From positions 1 through 23,193 of IMG/VR virus record IMGVR_UViG_3300044949_001678: a stretch of 23,193 nucleotides of DNA. One strand, written 5' to 3'. The notes under the pieces were generated by a model, which was not told the origin of the DNA, did not search any database, and was given only the letters and a program-made list of their open reading frames with translations. This stretch comes from a virus. The first letter of the stretch is position 1. Every line of letters starts with the position of its first letter. The position numbers were made by a program, and so were the translations under genes. Of this stretch, positions 7,167 to 14,239 are shown in pieces.

Positions 7167-7741
7167 TATAGATAAGATTCCGGCAGATATGTCTTCCATT
7201 CTTCTGGTAGATCATCTTTTATCTTAAGAAGATGTTCGGCAATAGGCAAGAATTTCATATTTTTATTTGGTTTTATTGGTAATTTAATCAAGGGCATATT
7301 AGCTTGTTTGGGTGTTTTATTACCCTTTTTACGATTACAGTATGTACACGCCGTGACTATATTTGTCCAACTAGTTGGTGATGATGGTCCTGTCCATTTA
7401 GATTTTGGTATAACATGATCATATGTTAGACTACTCATTTCATATTGTTTATGGCAATATTGACAAGTATAATTATCTCTGATAAAAATATTTTTACGAG
7501 AGAATATAACATCCTGATTATTGATTCTAAAAAATCTTTGCGTTTTGGTTACTGCTGGAATAGGATATTTTTTATCTACTCCATTGATGTGATCGTTTTT
7601 ATAGAAATCTATTATTTCAATACCGTATCTAGGATTATTTTCAAATCTTATAGACCATATAATAGCCTTTTGCCAGGATATTATACTTAATGGACTATAA
7701 TCAGCATTCAATAATAGACATTGTTTATGTTTTTGTTCCAT
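7166..7741 (-). CDS. HNH endonuclease, HNH_5-like
   Basis: About 191 aa from the ATG at 7741; an in-frame TTG lies two codons upstream. The opening CLLLNADYSPLSIISWQKAI is the typical N-terminal block of a large family of bacterial and phage HNH nucleases. Then come RKNIFIRDNYTCQYCHK with one zinc CxxC, LTYDHVIPKSK (the HNH His, near 108-116), SWTNIVTACTYCNRKKGNKTP with the second CxxC and the Asn of the motif, and the common tail with Pro-rich repeats. It would cut DNA with one metal ion. It overlaps the PhoH-like gene by about 17 bases and the FmdB-like gene by 1. Such genes are sometimes free-standing homing endonucleases, but the tight overlaps suggest a resident replication or packaging role. 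Confidence 0.88.
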   Translation of the reverse strand: MEQKHKQCLLLNADYSPLSIISWQKAIIWSIRFENNPRYGIEIIDFYKNDHINGVDKKYPIPAVTKTQRFFRINNQDVIFSRKNIFIRDNYTCQYCHKQYEMSSLTYDHVIPKSKWTGPSSPTSWTNIVTACTYCNRKKGNKTPKQANMPLIKLPIKPNKNMKFLPIAEHLLKIKDDLPEEWKTYLPESYL

Positions 7742-8444
7742 TTTCAAAATTATCTAATCTTGCTAAAATTTTTGCTATTATTGGATTTCTCACTATGTCT
7801 GATGATTCTAATTTACAATTCCCGATACCTTCTATTCCATCTAGAGCATTGATCATATGAATAAATCCACCCTGTAAGTGTCTACTAAGATCGGATTGTC
7901 CAATATCGCCAGTTAGTATTAATTTACTCTCGTGACCAACTCTTGTCAATAACATTTTTAATTGTTCGTATGATGCGTTTTGGCACTCGTCAGCAACAAT
8001 GAAACAGTTGTGAAAATTACGACCTCTCATTAAACCTAAAGGTACTACTTCTATCTTATTATTTAGTTTTAATGAAGCATACTGGGCCATACTAATAAAA
8101 TGATTAATTTCATCAATAATAGGCAATAAATAAGGATGTAATTTTTCTTCCGCCGTTCCTGGTAGATATCCTATTTTTTCACCAGCCTCTATAACTGGCC
8201 TTGTGATAACAATTCTATTAACCTTTTGGTCTAATAAATACTCTAGTGCCATACCAATTGCTATGTGGGTTTTACCTGATCCGGCTAACCCTTGACAAAA
8301 AGTTATAGTATTTTCAGCAACAGTTCTTATATATTCTTTTTGATTTTCGCTCCTGGGTTTTAATCTATTTCTATAGATAGGACCAGATTGTTCAATATCA
8401 TTAGTGAGATCAACAGCTTTTTTCTTTTTATTATTTTTTCTCAA
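7725..8444 (-). CDS. PhoH-like ATPase
   Basis: A 239-aa single-domain PhoH protein. Walker A is G52-LAGS-GKT59, followed by NRIVITRPVIEAGEKIGYLPG (76-96), a stretch strongly typical of PhoH, then HPYLLPIID, VVPLGLMRGR (133-142), Walker B IVADECQNA with D152-E153, and LTGDIGQSD (177-185) with the sensor threonine and arginine-like downstream residues. The first 30 residues are basic. The start codon is TTG (8444-8442), preceded by AAAGGG six bases upstream. No ATG is available before the Walker region, so the TTG is required. PhoH is common in large phages, where it is thought to act as an RNA/DNA helicase-like ATPase, but its exact role in infection is unknown. Confidence 0.92.
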   Translation of the reverse strand: MRKNNKKKKAVDLTNDIEQSGPIYRNRLKPRSENQKEYIRTVAENTITFCQGLAGSGKTHIAIGMALEYLLDQKVNRIVITRPVIEAGEKIGYLPGTAEEKLHPYLLPIIDEINHFISMAQYASLKLNNKIEVVPLGLMRGRNFHNCFIVADECQNASYEQLKMLLTRVGHESKLILTGDIGQSDLSRHLQGGFIHMINALDGIEGIGNCKLESSDIVRNPIIAKILARLDNFENGTKT

Positions 8445-8468
8445 TGTTTACCCTTTGCGAATAGTGGA

Positions 8469-10661
8469 TTAAATTAGACATGCACCGCCAGCGCAACTAA
8501 TTTCCTCTATTCCCACGGTATTGTCCTCTGTTTCAGATAGTTGCGTATAATCAACCTTTTTGAAACTATTATATAGATCACAATAGATTTTCCAATTATA
8601 AACGTCTTTCATGCAATATGTTAAACGTTTGATATCACCATCAAAATATTTACCAGCAAAGTTTTTCATTTTCGTAACAAATAATAACTTATCTTGAGCA
8701 TCGTCTGTCTTTGCTTGATTCATACTAACGTAATCGCAAGCGGCCCAAAGATTGTTATCGAATGCGTTAAGAGATAACTCGATTAGACCAGAACACCACA
8801 ATGCAGCATCACCATACTCTTTAACAATTTCACGACTAGTATAAACTGTGGTAAATGGTGCTTGTGGATAGTCTTTATCGCCACTCTGAGGAATCAAACT
8901 AATACCGGCAAAATATTTACGATTATCATAAATAAATTTGGTTACGTCTTCCCATTCGTCAGGCTTAACCGTAACAGTATTACTAACATTATGGCTCAAA
9001 TATTCTTGAGTACATAAGCCTTTATTTTTTCCTGATTGTACCCAATGCTTTTGAGTATCTTTTACTATTGATAACATTTCAACGGCTGGTAATTGATTCT
9101 TTAATTTTGCACCATCAGGTACTTCTATAGGAAATTTAATAACTTCATCAGTATTATTGGCCGACCAAGATGATTTTTCGCAGGCTTGCGGGTTTAATTT
9201 TTTGAAGTGTTGGTATGGTGCTTCTAAAATGTTCGCCTGTACATGACGTATATATCGTTTGGCGTGATGTGGATGTATACCAGAACTAGTACCCAACATA
9301 CTACTGCTGGTACCTTCTGGTTTTAAGCATGTGACTCTAGCCGCTTGATTAATACCTATCTTTTTTGCTAATTCTTTATTTGTTTCGACCGCTATTTTAG
9401 CGCCTTTGGTCAAAACCTTTTCTGTCAAGACCAGATCGTGCTTTTCCATTGTGCCAGTTAATGACACGCCTAATAGGGCTTCCCTGTCAAAAATCCTTTC
9501 ACTAGTTTCTCCCAAATAATCCAATTTAGTAAAACCAGCTTGAAGAGTACCAATAATGGAAGCTGCTTTGCACCTTTCATAAAAATCCTCCTCGTCGGTT
9601 ACACTAGAACAATTAATGGTAGAAAGATTGCAACCCTGCCATCCGCTCTTACCATTTTCTTCATCGACAGGCCACATACCAATTTCTACACATGGATTAA
9701 AAATCATTTCTGTAGACTCGCTCCAAATAAATCCTGGTTCTCCGAATTCTTTCACAGATTGCATAAGAGTATCAAATTCCTCAAAAGTAGTTTCATTCTT
9801 TAGTAGGAGTGCGGAATTGTTACTTCTTGCTCTCTGTGGATTGTCAATAAACCAATTACCGGTTTTAGCTTTTGCCATTTCTTCGTCATCGGGACTAAAT
9901 AGCGCTAAACTAGCCGAACGCCTTACTCCTCCACTTAAAACAGCATCGCTACTATGCATCACTATATCATAAGCGTCGATAGGACGTAATTTTTTTTGTC
10001 CATTTGCTATACAACGATCTAATAAAGATCTGATTTTTTCAAGGCCATTTGCTAATGGCTCATAACCGGGTGCTTTACCCACGCCGGATGCCAAAGACGA
10101 TCCTTTTGGTCTAATATTAGTATAATCAAAAACTATATGACAATTTTTATATTGTTTGAATTCTTCTACTGGTTTACTAAAATAAGAACTAAGTAAAACA
10201 CCTAAAGCATCGGCCCAACCTTCTATGCTATCGTCAATAACATATTTAGTTCCAACATCTTCTACGGGGGCGTGCTCTAGTGTTGGTAATTTAGAAACAT
10301 GGTGTTTTTGTACACTAAATCCGGTTCCACTTCCGCACAATAATAACCAGAAACATTCTTGGAAAAAACGTAATCTATCACAGTAAGAACTGGTACAGTT
10401 ATAGATTTTTGCGTGTCTTTTAAGAATAGGATCGCCACCAAATTGGAGTGCTCTTTGAGAACCAAGAACCTTTTTCTTATACATTATATCATAAGCCCAA
10501 TCAATATCGTCTTTGATTCCAAACTCATCATACTTCGTGTGCATCATGTCACGGACTCTATCAACCGCTTCTTTCCATGTTTCACGGCGATTCTTATCCT
10601 CAATCCAACGAGCGTATTTACTAACGAATGTATAATTTTGCAGTTCTTGGAGCGCCGACAT
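8469..10661 (-). CDS. nrdJ: Adenosylcobalamin-dependent ribonucleoside-triphosphate reductase, class II monomeric
   Basis: A 730-aa class II ribonucleotide reductase of the monomeric RTPR type, close to the length of about 740 of the Lactobacillus enzyme. It reduces ribonucleoside triphosphates to dNTPs using coenzyme B12, independent of oxygen. The active-site Cys pair is C89 (in YNCTSSY) and C344 (in GCNLSTIN). The thiyl-radical Cys and its Glu are in NPCVE (C324, E326). CGSGTGFSVQ (109-118), GGVRRSAS (244-251) and CLKPEGTSSS are family blocks. The C-terminal shuttle cysteines are C723 and C728 in CAGGACLI. No intein or intron interrupts it. A strong AGGAG site lies in the last codons of the 45-aa gene upstream. 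No thioredoxin or glutaredoxin is in the window, so a host reductant is probably used. Confidence 0.95.
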   Translation of the reverse strand: MSALQELQNYTFVSKYARWIEDKNRRETWKEAVDRVRDMMHTKYDEFGIKDDIDWAYDIMYKKKVLGSQRALQFGGDPILKRHAKIYNCTSSYCDRLRFFQECFWLLLCGSGTGFSVQKHHVSKLPTLEHAPVEDVGTKYVIDDSIEGWADALGVLLSSYFSKPVEEFKQYKNCHIVFDYTNIRPKGSSLASGVGKAPGYEPLANGLEKIRSLLDRCIANGQKKLRPIDAYDIVMHSSDAVLSGGVRRSASLALFSPDDEEMAKAKTGNWFIDNPQRARSNNSALLLKNETTFEEFDTLMQSVKEFGEPGFIWSESTEMIFNPCVEIGMWPVDEENGKSGWQGCNLSTINCSSVTDEEDFYERCKAASIIGTLQAGFTKLDYLGETSERIFDREALLGVSLTGTMEKHDLVLTEKVLTKGAKIAVETNKELAKKIGINQAARVTCLKPEGTSSSMLGTSSGIHPHHAKRYIRHVQANILEAPYQHFKKLNPQACEKSSWSANNTDEVIKFPIEVPDGAKLKNQLPAVEMLSIVKDTQKHWVQSGKNKGLCTQEYLSHNVSNTVTVKPDEWEDVTKFIYDNRKYFAGISLIPQSGDKDYPQAPFTTVYTSREIVKEYGDAALWCSGLIELSLNAFDNNLWAACDYVSMNQAKTDDAQDKLLFVTKMKNFAGKYFDGDIKRLTYCMKDVYNWKIYCDLYNSFKKVDYTQLSETEDNTVGIEEISCAGGACLI

Positions 10662-10662
10662 A

Positions 10663-10800
10663 TTATCTCCTATATAAAATTGCTGAAATGCCCAGTAATA
10701 CTGTGAGTTGAAAAGAAGTTAAACACATTTCTGTATTACCGGTAAACTTATGATATAAAAAAATAAAAATACTAATATAGAATAATACTGTTGTATTCAT
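10663..10800 (-). CDS. 45-aa small membrane protein (hypothetical)
   Basis: Found by reading the stretch between nrdJ and the dCMP deaminase gene, which would otherwise be a 135-base gap. The ATG at 10800 overlaps the deaminase TGA as ATGA, the same junction used across this operon, and the TAA ends two bases before the nrdJ ATG. The product begins MNTTVLFYISIFIFLYHKF and has two hydrophobic segments (about residues 4-17 and 30-42) around a short polar loop, ending in YRR. Its last codons contain the AGGAG of nrdJ, so its translation could affect nrdJ. No family is recognised. The perfect fit into the gap supports it being real. Confidence 0.6.
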   Translation of the reverse strand: MNTTVLFYISIFIFLYHKFTGNTEMCLTSFQLTVLLGISAILYRR

Positions 10801-11264
10801 AATACACCACCGAGTTCTTTCAGCCAAGAAAGATTTGGTTCTATATAAATAATTTCTATTCCGCTCATTGAGACAAATTTTCTAAAAATATTTTGGGCTT
10901 CTTCATTGAATAAATGTGTACCATGATTATTTGACATAACTACTTTTCTTATACCTTCTTGCCATAAAGCCATAATACAGTCATTACAACTTTGACCAGT
11001 AACATACGCTATACCATTATCTGGTCTAACAACACAGTTAGATAGCGCATTTCTTTCGGCATGAATCATCCATGGATATTTTTCTGGCCGTGTTCTAGGT
11101 AATAAATCATCATCAAGTCCACGAGGAAAGCCATTATATCCTACGCCTAGAATTCTATCCCTAGAATCTGTGATAACGCAGCCGTGCTGTGTTTGCATAT
11201 CGTGACTACGTTGAGAAACAACTTTAGCCAAACCTAAAAAATAATCTGTCCACGATGGTCTCAT
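10797..11264 (-). CDS. dCMP deaminase
   Basis: A 155-aa zinc-dependent cytidine/deoxycytidylate deaminase that converts dCMP to dUMP, feeding dTMP synthesis. The zinc and catalytic residues are in MIHAERNA (H68, E70) and SCNDC (C93, C96). The second motif is normally PCxxC, and here the Pro is Ser92. The opening RPSWTDYFLGLAKVVSQRS and the GVGYNGFPRG block (41-49) are typical of dCMP deaminases, which supports the ATG at 11264. That ATG has no Shine-Dalgarno site. Instead a near-consensus promoter lies immediately upstream, so translation may start on a leaderless message. It is first in the nucleotide and replication module, followed by a small membrane ORF and nrdJ. Confidence 0.92.
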   Translation of the reverse strand: MRPSWTDYFLGLAKVVSQRSHDMQTQHGCVITDSRDRILGVGYNGFPRGLDDDLLPRTRPEKYPWMIHAERNALSNCVVRPDNGIAYVTGQSCNDCIMALWQEGIRKVVMSNNHGTHLFNEEAQNIFRKFVSMSGIEIIYIEPNLSWLKELGGVL

Positions 11265-11270
11265 GGAAGT

Positions 11271-11298
11271 ATTATAGCAAACCTACGCGTCTGGTCAA
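11271..11298 (-). promoter_or_regulatory. Sigma70-type promoter driving the nucleotide/replication operon
   Basis: On the minus strand TTGACC (11298-11293) and a perfect TATAAT (11276-11271) are separated by 16 bases. The -35 overlaps the stop codon of the GlsB-like gene. Six bases (ACTTCC) then separate the -10 from the ATG of the dCMP deaminase gene. A start point 7 bases after the -10 would fall on the A of that ATG, giving a leaderless transcript, consistent with the absence of a ribosome-binding site. It is the clearest promoter in the window and marks the module boundary. Use of host sigma70 RNA polymerase is inferred from the consensus. Confidence 0.7.
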
Positions 11299-11549
11299 GA
11301 TTTATTTGTTGTGAGTTTGTTATACAGAACCAATGATAATACTGCACCAGCAACACCCATAACAACACCGGCAGGAGATACAGCATCGTAGTTTCCTAAT
11401 AAATACAGGATTGCTCCGCCCATATAAGAGCCAGCAACACCCAATGCTACTGTTTTAACAAAACCAAAATTTTCTTCTCCGGGTACTATACTTTTAGCAA
11501 TAGAACCAACAAATAAACCATATACGCACCATACTAAAATGTTAAACAT
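11295..11549 (-). CDS. GlsB/YeaQ/YmgE-like (transglycosylase-associated) small membrane protein
   Basis: An 84-aa integral membrane protein with three hydrophobic stretches (about 1-20, 30-50 and 55-77). The Gly-rich pattern GLFVGSIAKSIVPGEENFG then TVALGVAGSYMGG (about 11-46) matches the GlsB/YeaQ/YmgE family, which typically reads G-x-x-x-G-x-I-A-x-x-I-x-P-G ... LGIxGAxxGG. Cellular members are general stress or envelope proteins of uncertain function. It is the last gene before the replication promoter and overlaps the 131-aa gene by 8 bases. In a phage, a role as holin-like or envelope-modifying protein is possible but not shown. Confidence 0.65.
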   Translation of the reverse strand: MFNILVWCVYGLFVGSIAKSIVPGEENFGFVKTVALGVAGSYMGGAILYLLGNYDAVSPAGVVMGVAGAVLSLVLYNKLTTNKS

Positions 11550-11937
11550 TTGCTGCCTCCACTAAGGTTATGACTTCATCATCCTTGAGATCTGCTCCTG
11601 TATCTAAAATAGCGTTCAATAGTTGAATACCATATTTAGCATATTGTTCTTTTGGTAACTCTCTTCTTAATATTCTTTTAATTCTCATCTGTGTGAACAG
11701 ACCACGACGAGCACTATATTCTTTAATTTCTGATCCGTAAAGATTGTATTTATCTTGAGAGGTATAGTTTCCAGATAATTTATTTTTATTACATTCTTGT
11801 AATACTCTAATAACTGTTAGAATAATACTAATCATCATAAGAATAGCAATAACGCTACCAAAATTTTCTTCTTGTGGTACTCCGGCTTTATTTAAAACCT
11901 TTGCGGCTATTGCTTTTAACTGTTCATCATTATTCAT
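11542..11937 (-). CDS. Single-pass membrane protein (hypothetical)
   Basis: A 131-aa protein with a soluble N-terminus of about 27 residues, one strong hydrophobic helix (SVIAILMMISIILTVIRVL, about 28-46), and a charged C-terminal domain rich in Arg/Lys that includes FTQMRIKRILRRELPKEQYAKYG (about 81-103). No family is recognised. It is linked to the zinc-motif protein upstream by ATGA and to the GlsB-like gene downstream by an 8-base overlap. The basic juxtamembrane region suggests the large C-terminal part faces the cytoplasm. A structural, holin-associated or injection-related role cannot be distinguished. Confidence 0.65.
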   Translation of the reverse strand: MNNDEQLKAIAAKVLNKAGVPQEENFGSVIAILMMISIILTVIRVLQECNKNKLSGNYTSQDKYNLYGSEIKEYSARRGLFTQMRIKRILRRELPKEQYAKYGIQLLNAILDTGADLKDDEVITLVEAANV

Positions 11938-12272
11938 TTTTTGATTATCCTACATCCATTAGGTCCACATGATATAGTTGTTGAACCACTTTTAGTTACA
12001 CCACTCTTAGATGGTTGTGTGAGTGTTTGTGTGCCTGTTTCTGGCTCACAATATCCACAATCAACCATTTTGATACCGTCACCACTCAAATATTTACCCG
12101 TACCCTTACATACTGGACAATTTTTCCTTTTGTATTTTGTATCAGGCATTTCAATATGTGTAGACTTAATAATGCCGCCAGCCAGAACAACAGATGCCGT
12201 AGTGGATCCTTTGTATTGAGATGATCCAAATAATATAGTTGCTACTAATACTAGCCCTAATAATTTATTCAT
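11934..12272 (-). CDS. DnaJ-type CxxCxGxG zinc-motif protein with N-terminal hydrophobic segment
   Basis: A 112-aa protein. The first 30 or so residues begin with a Lys and a hydrophobic run (LLGLVLVATILFG), then ASVVLAG, consistent with a signal peptide or membrane anchor. NCPVCKGTGKYLSGDG (about 51-66) and DCGYCEP (about 71-77) form a DnaJ/RecR-like double-CxxC zinc motif. A Thr/Ser-rich linker and a last CGPNGCRIIKK motif follow. If exported, the cysteines may form disulphides rather than bind zinc. It directly follows the 55-aa membrane ORF, with an 8-base overlap, downstream of the cysteine peptidase. Function unknown; an envelope-facing chaperone or lysis accessory is speculation. Confidence 0.7.
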   Translation of the reverse strand: MNKLLGLVLVATILFGSSQYKGSTTASVVLAGGIIKSTHIEMPDTKYKRKNCPVCKGTGKYLSGDGIKMVDCGYCEPETGTQTLTQPSKSGVTKSGSTTISCGPNGCRIIKK

Positions 12273-12432
12273 TTTTTACTCTTGGAAAGATTCTTTTTCT
12301 TTTTGGTTTAGGATTATCAATATTATCATCCGCTTCTGTTTTTTGCGGTACTATTAATTTAAGTACCGCCAAGATAAAAGTTAATAGCATACTAATTAGT
12401 CGTTGCAAAGCAATTTTATCTATTAGTCTCAT
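12265..12432 (-). CDS. 55-aa basic membrane protein (hypothetical)
   Basis: Found by reading the stretch between the cysteine peptidase and the zinc-motif gene. ATG at 12432 is preceded at 7 bases by AAGGTG (12440-12445), and the TAA overlaps the next gene's start by 8 bases. The product starts MRLIDKIALQRLISMLL, with one hydrophobic helix at about residues 10-29 (LQRLISMLLTFILAVLKLIV), then an acidic patch (EADDN) and a very basic tail (PKPKRKRIFPR). This fits a single-pass protein with a nucleic-acid- or phospholipid-binding tail. No family is recognised. Its exact fit in the gap, with a good ribosome-binding site, supports it. Confidence 0.65.
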   Translation of the reverse strand: MRLIDKIALQRLISMLLTFILAVLKLIVPQKTEADDNIDNPKPKRKRIFPRVKNE

Positions 12433-12439
12433 TATTATA

Positions 12440-12445
12440 CACCTT
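12440..12445 (-). promoter_or_regulatory. Shine-Dalgarno site of the 55-aa membrane ORF
   Basis: AAGGTG on the minus strand overlaps the stop codon of the cysteine peptidase gene and lies 7 bases before the ATG at 12432. It supports translation of the short ORF. The TATAAT that follows it is not accompanied by a convincing -35. Confidence 0.5.
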
Positions 12446-13367
12446 ATAAGTAATCGAACCCATAATCTGGTAATTTTTGTACAGGAAATCCATTAAAATT
12501 ACTAAAGGCATAAGTTCCATTTTGTTTAATCATGCCTTCTGCTACGTCACTATGGATTAGGAATGAGCCGTCTGGAATTGGACCCCACTCTGGATGATCA
12601 CCATCATTCCATTTACCCCAGCTATTTTGTACCAAAAACGATGTATCCCCATTGGTATCATCACACGCTATCCAAGCCATACAATGAGCCCAACTACCAC
12701 TAGTTCTAGCAAATCCTTTACTATCTCTTTTATTACTAAAACCATAATTAGAACAGACTGCTAATCCATAGCCATTTGCTAATGCGTCTCGTGCTTCTTC
12801 AACACTTTTAATAAGTGATGTAGTTCTAATTTGATGATCATTAGCTAAATCTAATACTTTATCCGGAACACCGCGACCACCCCATCCGGCACCAAGCATT
12901 CCGTCATATTTGCTAAGATCAACAACGCCCTTATAATTTTTACGAACAAGGACACCACCAATTTTATTAACAAATTCAGCGGCCTTGCTACCTGTCATAC
13001 CTTGACCACTCCAACCTCTAGCGCCATAAATGGCTTCGGTTGCTCCTCTTGCTACCCAGCTTTCTTTTTCGCCCAATATATCTATTTCTACCGCTCTACT
13101 AATATCACATGCGTTTCTTGTACCATGACTTACGCAATCGCCAGTAACTTGTCGTTCTTCATAAGGCTTTTTATCAAACTTCAAGACGCTTTTGTATGGA
13201 GTTGATAGTTTACCTTTACCACTATTTGTAATTCTAGAACTAGCATCACCAAAGTATGGATATTTTAAAATTTCCATTAAGTGATCAAATTCTAGTTGAT
13301 TCCAAATGGCTCCTTGAAAGCCTTGTCTATAGTTATTATAAAGATCAATTGGTGATAGTCGAGCCAT
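12444..13367 (-). CDS. Papain-like (C1 family) cysteine peptidase
   Basis: A 307-aa peptidase. The catalytic set is complete: Q73 for the oxyanion hole and C78 in QVTGDCVSHG, H228 in GSWAHCMAW, and N248 in VQNSWGKW, in the canonical order and spacing of C1 peptidases. There is no signal peptide, and the N-terminus is too short to be a typical inhibitory propeptide. GWGGRGVPDKV (160-171) lies between the catalytic Cys and His. It would cleave peptide bonds. The substrate is unknown: virion protein maturation, peptidoglycan cross-links or host protein are all possible. It starts right after the stop of a membrane-anchored protein and precedes several small membrane proteins, so a role in lysis or envelope penetration is plausible. 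Prohead proteases of phages are normally of other families. Confidence 0.85.
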   Translation of the reverse strand: MARLSPIDLYNNYRQGFQGAIWNQLEFDHLMEILKYPYFGDASSRITNSGKGKLSTPYKSVLKFDKKPYEERQVTGDCVSHGTRNACDISRAVEIDILGEKESWVARGATEAIYGARGWSGQGMTGSKAAEFVNKIGGVLVRKNYKGVVDLSKYDGMLGAGWGGRGVPDKVLDLANDHQIRTTSLIKSVEEARDALANGYGLAVCSNYGFSNKRDSKGFARTSGSWAHCMAWIACDDTNGDTSFLVQNSWGKWNDGDHPEWGPIPDGSFLIHSDVAEGMIKQNGTYAFSNFNGFPVQKLPDYGFDYL

Positions 13368-13865
13368 TTATTTTGCTCCTTGTGAACAAGCCCACGCCAA
13401 TGCTTTAAAACCCTCAGCAGCCTGAATGCGGGATTCTCTATTTAATGCTACACTATCATCGCCAATAGCCTCAACTATTACAGCCTTACAAGCTTCTGCT
13501 AATTTAGGATATTTATTTTTAATATCCAGTTTGAGCATAGTTCCCGCTAATTTGTTGGCTTGTCTAATTTCTTCTGTATTTTTAATAACCTCATCATCAC
13601 CATCTAAGGTTACAAGAGTTGCTAAATCTACATATAAACTAGATAATCTTTTACCATCAGTTTTACGATCAGGATCACCGTCTTTTAAAACCCTAACAAC
13701 CTCATCAGCTTTAGCTTTTAAGCCTTCTCTAACCGGTGCAGATAATTCTGCAATATCAACAACAACAGGTTGTGGACGATCTACCAATGATCCAAGATCA
13801 GGTTTGAATAATCCAATTCCTATTAGTATAAAAGCTAATGCTAATAATAATGTTTTAGTATTCAT
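13368..13865 (-). CDS. Membrane-anchored or exported hypothetical protein
   Basis: A 165-aa protein with an N-terminal hydrophobic segment after a Lys (TLLLALAFILIGIGLF, about 5-20), so either signal peptide or anchor. The rest is soluble, acidic and mostly helical, with SAPVREGLKAKADEVVRVLKDG (about 42-63) and KLAEACKAVIVEAI (about 121-134). No catalytic motif is recognised. It joins the 125-aa gene by ATGA, and its stop touches the ATG of the cysteine peptidase. It could be a partner, substrate or inhibitor of that peptidase, on position only. Confidence 0.65.
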   Translation of the reverse strand: MNTKTLLLALAFILIGIGLFKPDLGSLVDRPQPVVVDIAELSAPVREGLKAKADEVVRVLKDGDPDRKTDGKRLSSLYVDLATLVTLDGDDEVIKNTEEIRQANKLAGTMLKLDIKNKYPKLAEACKAVIVEAIGDDSVALNRESRIQAAEGFKALAWACSQGAK

Positions 13866-14239
13866 GTTGACTCCTTATCTCCACAAACTACAGGACTTAA
13901 GTATGGAAACATTTGATCAGCAACTTCTACGGCCTTAACACATCCGCACTCGGCAGCTAAATCTCGCGTTTGTTTCCAGCTTACAATCAGTTTAAAAAAT
14001 ATATCCTCTTTAGTTGTAACAACCGGCTTGACCGACGGAACAACAACAGCAACAGGAGTTACTGGTTTAAGTGGAGATGCGTTTTTAAATTTTTCCACTA
14101 ATCCACCTAATAGTGTTTGCACAGGGCTTAGTTTATCCTTAAATAATACCCATAGTATTAAGCCGACACCAGCGTATAGGGCCAAATCCATTGGTCCAAC
14201 TTTACTAGCAAATTCTTCAAAAGTTTCTGTGTAATTCAT
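13862..14239 (-). CDS. Single-pass membrane protein (hypothetical)
   Basis: A 125-aa protein. A short N-terminal region is followed by one hydrophobic helix (MDLALYAGVGLILWVLF, about 17-33), a Pro/Val-rich linker (about 53-74) and a small helical C-terminal domain with two cysteines close together (ECGCVKAVEVAD). No family is recognised. It overlaps both neighbours as ATGA. It belongs to the same run of small membrane proteins. A spanin- or holin-type function cannot be tested from sequence alone. Confidence 0.65.
   Translation of the reverse strand: MNYTETFEEFASKVGPMDLALYAGVGLILWVLFKDKLSPVQTLLGGLVEKFKNASPLKPVTPVAVVVPSVKPVVTTKEDIFFKLIVSWKQTRDLAAECGCVKAVEVADQMFPYLSPVVCGDKEST

Noticed and set aside
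7167-7199. Upstream ATG extending the FmdB-like protein by 11 residues
   Set aside because: The family starts at MPxYxYxC and the ATG at 7166 forms a TAATG junction with the HNH gene. The extra residues look unrelated.
7166-7741. HNH gene as a mobile homing endonuclease or intron insertion
   Set aside because: It overlaps both neighbours by a few bases in a tight operon and interrupts neither PhoH nor another gene.
12433-12438. TATAAT upstream of the 55-aa ORF as a promoter
   Set aside because: No acceptable -35 lies 16-18 bases before it, and the sequence is within a ribosome-binding and stop-codon context.
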